DNA of 8,603 nt from JBHIER01 sp046760705 [NCBI: bacterium] (GTDB lineage Bacteria > JBHIER01 > G020348925), in assembly GCA_046760705.1 (NCBI GenBank), contig JBHIER010000116.1, positions 1 through 8,603 on the forward strand, given 5' to 3'. The notes under the pieces were generated by a model that made no database searches, was not told the DNA's origin, and saw only the letters and a program-made list of their open reading frames with translations. Below are positions 5,449 to 8,603 of this stretch, piece after piece (position 1 is the stretch's first letter; every line of letters begins with the position of its first letter). Position numbers and translations under genes: made by a program.

Positions 5449-5769
5449 GTGTCATTTCGAGCCCTTCGACTGCCCTATCATCCATAATGTCATTTCGAGC
5501 CCTTCGATTCCGCCCTTCGGCTCTGTGTCATTTCGAGTGTAACGAGAAATCTGTCACTCCACTTTTCTTTCCGTCAAGGGCTTCACTCAGGGTAAGCTCC
5601 GTGAGAAATCTGTCTGTCCTCTTCAACGTGTCCAAACTCCCGCTCGGGACAAGCTCCGCGAGAAATCTGTTGAACAGCGAAGCCAAATACAGACTCCTCC
5701 ACCCCTTCGACTTCGCTCAGAGCCTGCCCTGAACGAACTGAAGGGGCAAGCCTTTGGTCGGAATGACAA
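5449..5769. repeat. Composite dispersed repeat with TGTCATTTCGA inverted ends
   Basis: This ~320-base stretch without a gene is built of repeated words. tgtcatttcgagcccttcga occurs at 5450-5469 and 5488-5507, with a shorter tgtcatttcgag at 5526-5537. gagaaatctgt occurs at 5544-5554, 5603-5613 and 5660-5670, and the last two sit inside an almost identical 20-mer beginning aagctccg. An imperfect hairpin at 5702-5746 has arms ccccttcgacttcgctcag and ctgaacgaactgaagggg. The right end tcggaatgaca (5758-5768) is the inverse complement of the left end with one mismatch, so the whole has inverted-repeat ends like a MITE. The CATTTCGAG...GAGAAATCT pattern is a known kind of widespread bacterial intergenic repeat. 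No transposase is present. No target-site duplication is obvious. Confidence 0.7.
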
Positions 5770-5828
5770 CTTCAAAATATTCTTTCTTCCAAGACGAATG
5801 CGTTAAGGGTACAGGGGAATCGCCGAGT

Positions 5829-8156
5829 TTATTTATCCTCAACAATAAATAACTTCCCGGAGAGAAAATCCGTCACCCACAGCCTGCCCTCTTTATCGGT
5901 TTCCCCCTGGGTGATGGAGAAGAGGGCGTCGCCAAATTGACCATTGACATAAAAGGAGACATTGCCGGAATCGAATCGTGTGTCGCCGTAAGGATAGTCT
6001 TCCTGATGCAACAGAGTGAATGATTCGCTCACAGGATCGAAGAGAACGATAAAAAGCGCTTCATTGCTGTGGGAGGTGATCACCACTTTGTCCTTCCAGA
6101 CAACTAAATTATCTGGCATTCCGTCATACGGCATTTGATACGCTTTGACGTTTTCTTTCACCTCCTGCAGACTGTTGCTCAGATGGTTTATGACATAAAT
6201 CTCGTCACCGCAGCGGCAGAGCTTGAGCGGTCCCTCGCCGGTTTCGACTTCCTGACTGGTAAAGCTCCCTTTATCGATGATGGAGACACTGTTGGATTCA
6301 AAATTGGTAATGTACAGATTCTGCTTGTCAAAGACCAGGTCCGTGGCCGTCACCCCCAACAATATTCTTTGTTCAACTCTTTGTGAATCAGGATCGATCA
6401 CCTGAAGGACGCTGGGATCTTTGTCCCCCTCTCCCAGGCGGACGAGATAGAGTCGGTGCACCCCGGGATCGTACTCCAAAATCCTCTGAGTTATCTCTCG
6501 CACAACCGTATCCCCGAGGGCTATCCGCCTACCTGGTTGGAAAACGCGCACCTCATCTTCTAATCTGCCCAAAAATTGCTCCTCGCCGCCCCAATTGTTC
6601 TGTGTAAAGTACAGCACGCCGTCTTCATCCAGCGCCATCTTGTGGGCCTGACGAGGGATGCGGCGGTCATAAAAACTGAGGTCTTCGGCATCAATGGTGA
6701 GAATTCCATCTTTGGCATCCCAGATATAGACCGTGGGCCAGTAGGATTGATGCGGACCGTAGGAGAGATAGACATCGCCACCGGGGCTATAGACGGCCAG
6801 GATAGGATAATCGAAGGGAAGCTCATGTATTTCATACCGCCCATCCGGGTAGACTTCGGCGAACTGGTCTTCGTTGTTAAATACAAGAAAGCTGTTTCTG
6901 CCTTTCAGCTCGATCAGATCGATCGGCGCCCAGCCGGTGTCAATTTTTTCGTACTGTTCTGTGACCGGGTCCAGCACGCACAGGGCGGCGCCAAAAGTGC
7001 CATTGACCGCGGTGGCACCTTTGGGGAAATAGATCAGATTGGTGTTGGGATTGAAAGCCATACTGAACATATGCGGGATAATGCCCAACCCGGTGATCCT
7101 TTTGACCAACTTCCGTGTGGTCAAATCGACGACATCGATCTCCCCGTGCGCCCAACTGGCGATGTAGAGGATATCATTGTCCAGGTCGATGGCGCTCGCA
7201 TCATTACCATAGGCCGGGATTTGTATTTCCTCGACCGTCCCGCCGTTTCTGAAATCCACCACATGTACAGAGGGATGGTTGTCATAGGGAACATAGACCT
7301 CATCCCGCACTGGGTTGTAGCTTATGCCCACCCCTTCGGTGAATCCCGGAAGGGGAACGACAATATCCTCTCCACCGAGGACATCGATCTTCGCCGCCTC
7401 GATCACCCTTCTCCTGTCTGTTTCCGTGACGAGATACAGACAGTGAGTCTTTTCATTGTAACCGGCCAGATGCCACCGTCCGCCGCTGGTCAACTGAAGC
7501 GGCCTCGATTCGGTCGATTTACCATTCTTGGCATTGAACAGATACAAAGTAGACGTAAAGCCATCGATGGCGATCACCTTTTGAAGCCCGTTATCGGCAA
7601 TGACTTTTCGGATCGGCGGTGGCGGTGTCTGGTTCAGGTTGATCAGTTTCTCTTCGTGATCCACCCATTTGCGCATTTTCAACTTTTGGGATTTGGCTTC
7701 GTAAAAGCCCATCGCTTTGCTCTCCCGACCGGTGATAAAGACATTCCCGCTCGTTTCATCCACGGCGATGGACTCGAACTGCACGTCGGTTTTGATCGTT
7801 TTCGACGACTTCGTCTCCGGGGAAACGATGTGGAAAGCCTTTGTGTCGACGAGATAAATATCACCGGTTCGTCTGTTCAGGGTCATCGCTTCCGATTTGA
7901 GATGTTGCAGCGCCCGTCCCCCTATCGGGATATTCACTACAGAATGCGTTTCCCCGTCGATGATTGATACCGATGAGCTTAAAGTGTTGGCCACAAAAAT
8001 GCGGTTTCGGTCGGGGTCGGCTTGCACCAACAGAGGCCCAGCCGCATTGACCTCTACACCGACTTGCGGCAAAAAATCGACCGTCTTCACCGAACCCTCC
8101 GCCCCTGCGGAAATAGGTAAAGATAGAATCAGAATGGTAAAAAGTTTTTTAACCAT
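5829..8156 (-). CDS. Secreted YVTN-type beta-propeller protein of unknown function
   Basis: A 775-residue protein with a Sec signal peptide: MVKK, a hydrophobic core LFTILILSLPIS and cleavage after AGA (~residue 19). The rest is beta-propeller blades. The clearest are RIFVANTLSSSVSIIDGETH (~53-72), EVYVPYDNHPSVHVVDFRNG, ILYIASWAHGEIDVVDLTTR and, near the C-terminus, NLYITNFESNSVSIIDKGSF and EIYVINHLSNSLQEV. The length allows two propellers in series, one in each half; this is inferred. There is no CxxCH haem motif, no lipobox and no membrane anchor, so it should be periplasmic or exported. Such propellers serve in binding or as scaffold; no catalytic signature is seen. ATG 8156 is chosen; the in-frame GTG 8162 is closer to AAGGAG (8167-8172) and is possible. 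It is transcribed alone, divergently from the gene at 8579. The frame is intact, unlike several neighbours. Confidence 0.8.
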   Translation of the reverse strand: MVKKLFTILILSLPISAGAEGSVKTVDFLPQVGVEVNAAGPLLVQADPDRNRIFVANTLSSSVSIIDGETHSVVNIPIGGRALQHLKSEAMTLNRRTGDIYLVDTKAFHIVSPETKSSKTIKTDVQFESIAVDETSGNVFITGRESKAMGFYEAKSQKLKMRKWVDHEEKLINLNQTPPPPIRKVIADNGLQKVIAIDGFTSTLYLFNAKNGKSTESRPLQLTSGGRWHLAGYNEKTHCLYLVTETDRRRVIEAAKIDVLGGEDIVVPLPGFTEGVGISYNPVRDEVYVPYDNHPSVHVVDFRNGGTVEEIQIPAYGNDASAIDLDNDILYIASWAHGEIDVVDLTTRKLVKRITGLGIIPHMFSMAFNPNTNLIYFPKGATAVNGTFGAALCVLDPVTEQYEKIDTGWAPIDLIELKGRNSFLVFNNEDQFAEVYPDGRYEIHELPFDYPILAVYSPGGDVYLSYGPHQSYWPTVYIWDAKDGILTIDAEDLSFYDRRIPRQAHKMALDEDGVLYFTQNNWGGEEQFLGRLEDEVRVFQPGRRIALGDTVVREITQRILEYDPGVHRLYLVRLGEGDKDPSVLQVIDPDSQRVEQRILLGVTATDLVFDKQNLYITNFESNSVSIIDKGSFTSQEVETGEGPLKLCRCGDEIYVINHLSNSLQEVKENVKAYQMPYDGMPDNLVVWKDKVVITSHSNEALFIVLFDPVSESFTLLHQEDYPYGDTRFDSGNVSFYVNGQFGDALFSITQGETDKEGRLWVTDFLSGKLFIVEDK

Positions 8157-8184
8157 GATCACCGCACTCCTTATTCAATTGAAA

Positions 8185-8213
8185 AGTATGACCGTCGATG
8201 GCTGTGCAGGCAA
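8185..8213 (-). promoter_or_regulatory. Possible promoter of the beta-propeller gene
   Basis: On the minus strand TTGCCT (8208-8213) and CATACT (8185-8190) stand 17 bases apart, each matching four of six consensus bases. Transcription would begin about 20 bases before the start codon region and include AAGGAG. The match is modest and could be chance. Confidence 0.3.
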
Positions 8214-8248
8214 ACTTCGGTGCAAGCAGCCTTTGACTGTCACAGGAC

Positions 8249-8363
8249 GTCCCGGAGATTTTACAATTCCCGAGACGGTAAAATGTTAATACAATCGGGA
8301 CCTGAAGTCAAGGAGAAAAGTCGCATCCGCCGAGCATAAAGTGGCACAGGTAGCCAGAAAGGC
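8249..8363. repeat. Dispersed palindrome-headed repeat, copy 2
   Basis: It corresponds to the element at 3365-3473: a degenerate palindrome (cgtcccgg ... cccgagacg, plus ATTTTAC/GTAAAAT arms at 8258-8264 and 8278-8284), then gttaatacaatc, tgaagtcaagg (8303-8313), gagaaaagtcgca and ccgccgag ... tggcacag. It occupies the middle of the divergent space between the beta-propeller gene and the gene at 8579. The remaining ~200 bases of this space (8364-8569) hold only the promoter at 8490 and no gene I can support. Confidence 0.5.
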
Positions 8364-8489
8364 GATCAAGGGGAGGCTCAAGGGGCTTTTGCCTCGGTTC
8401 CAGGGCATCGTCTCTATCTTAGTGAAGATCAAGCCGATCCCTATGTTGGAGAGCTCGGTTCCTTTTTTCAAAAGGTGACTATTTTTACC

Positions 8490-8518
8490 TTGACTCCGTG
8501 CCTCAAATTTGCTATCCT
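8490..8518 (+). promoter_or_regulatory. Strong sigma70-like promoter of the gene at 8579
   Basis: TTGACT (8490-8495; five of six) and TATCCT (8513-8518) are separated by the ideal 17 bases. Transcription would start near 8525, giving a ~55-base leader with GGGAGGAG (8562-8569) before the start codon. No operator for a peroxide regulator is evident by eye. Confidence 0.6.
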
Positions 8519-8578
8519 ATCACAAAACACTGCGAATTGAAGGTGATTTCAACTGGAATTTGGGAGGAGATGAGGTCG

Positions 8579-8603
8579 ATGGCAAAAATGACCTTAAAGG
8601 GTG
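8579..8603 (+). CDS. tpx: Start of a probable thiol peroxidase (partial)
   Basis: Only eight codons are visible: MAKMTLKG. This closely resembles the N-terminus of many Tpx proteins (MAKxTLKGNP). Tpx is an atypical 2-Cys peroxiredoxin that reduces peroxides with thioredoxin. ATG 8579 has GGAGGAG at 8563-8569, 9 bases upstream; an in-frame ATG at 8570 is too close to it. The catalytic cysteines lie beyond the window, so the call rests on a short match and on a well-formed promoter. Confidence 0.45.

Noticed and set aside
5391-5732. A 113-codon plus-strand frame
   Set aside because: It is antisense to the DDAH remnant and then consists of the composite repeat.
6200-6225. CRCG in the beta-propeller protein as a haem or metal site
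   Set aside because: There is no CxxCH pattern and no second cysteine cluster; two close cysteines alone do not support a binding site.
6576-7967. A 463-codon open frame on the plus strand
   Set aside because: It lies fully antisense inside the beta-propeller gene, its translation has no recognisable domain, and the minus-strand frame has a signal peptide, a ribosome site and clear blades.
8296-8472. A plus-strand open stretch ending in VPFFKR and a minus-strand frame opposite
   Set aside because: The plus-strand reading has no proper start or ribosome site and its first half is the dispersed repeat; the minus-strand one starts at a TTG and has no ribosome site. Neither matches a family I know.
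1-8603. tRNA, rRNA or CRISPR array
   Set aside because: Scanning both strands by eye, I found no cloverleaf-like sequence, rRNA stretch or regularly spaced identical repeats of CRISPR type.

Overview
This is a bacterial accessory region of roughly even base composition. Shine-Dalgarno-type start sites and sigma70-like promoters support a bacterial origin. The gene set (spore-photolyase-like radical SAM protein, OsmC-like protein, AbiE system, secreted beta-propeller, probable thiol peroxidase) fits an environmental, possibly anaerobic or Desulfobacterota-like bacterium. That assignment is an impression; nothing in the window fixes the taxon.

Layout. 1-235: end of a Phd/RelB-like antitoxin frame running into what looks like a collapsed toxin gene. 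253-884: a GNAT acetyltransferase with a thioredoxin-like C-terminal domain, broken by an internal out-of-frame deletion so that only the second half is open. 937-2083: a spore-photolyase-like (SPL family) radical SAM protein whose likely true N-terminus sits in another frame. 2236-3149 (minus strand): an OsmC-family protein followed by a YbgC-type acyl-CoA thioesterase; each gene is followed by a 10-bp purine-rich tandem repeat. 3150-3574: a divergent intergenic region with several palindromes, one copy of a dispersed repeat and the abiEi promoter. 3575-5132: an abiE toxin-antitoxin operon with an intact antitoxin and a toxin interrupted by both a frameshift and an in-frame amber codon. 5204-5428 (minus): the 5' remnant of a dimethylargininase (DDAH-like) gene with an in-frame TGA. 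5449-5769: a composite repeat element with inverted-repeat ends. 5829-8156 (minus): a 775-residue secreted YVTN-type beta-propeller protein. 8157-8578: an intergenic region with the second copy of the dispersed repeat and a strong promoter for a gene starting at 8579, probably thiol peroxidase (tpx).

How it fits together. Intact genes (radical SAM, OsmC, thioesterase, AbiEi, beta-propeller) alternate with at least four disrupted ones and with dispersed repeats, so this looks like a decaying, recombination-prone segment. The OsmC protein and the probable Tpx would both act in thiol or peroxide chemistry, but they are 5 kb apart and no shared control is visible. I did not find a clearly new multi-gene system. 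The least explained items are the large beta-propeller protein, the GNAT-thioredoxin fusion, the short frame in front of the radical SAM gene and the dispersed repeat family.
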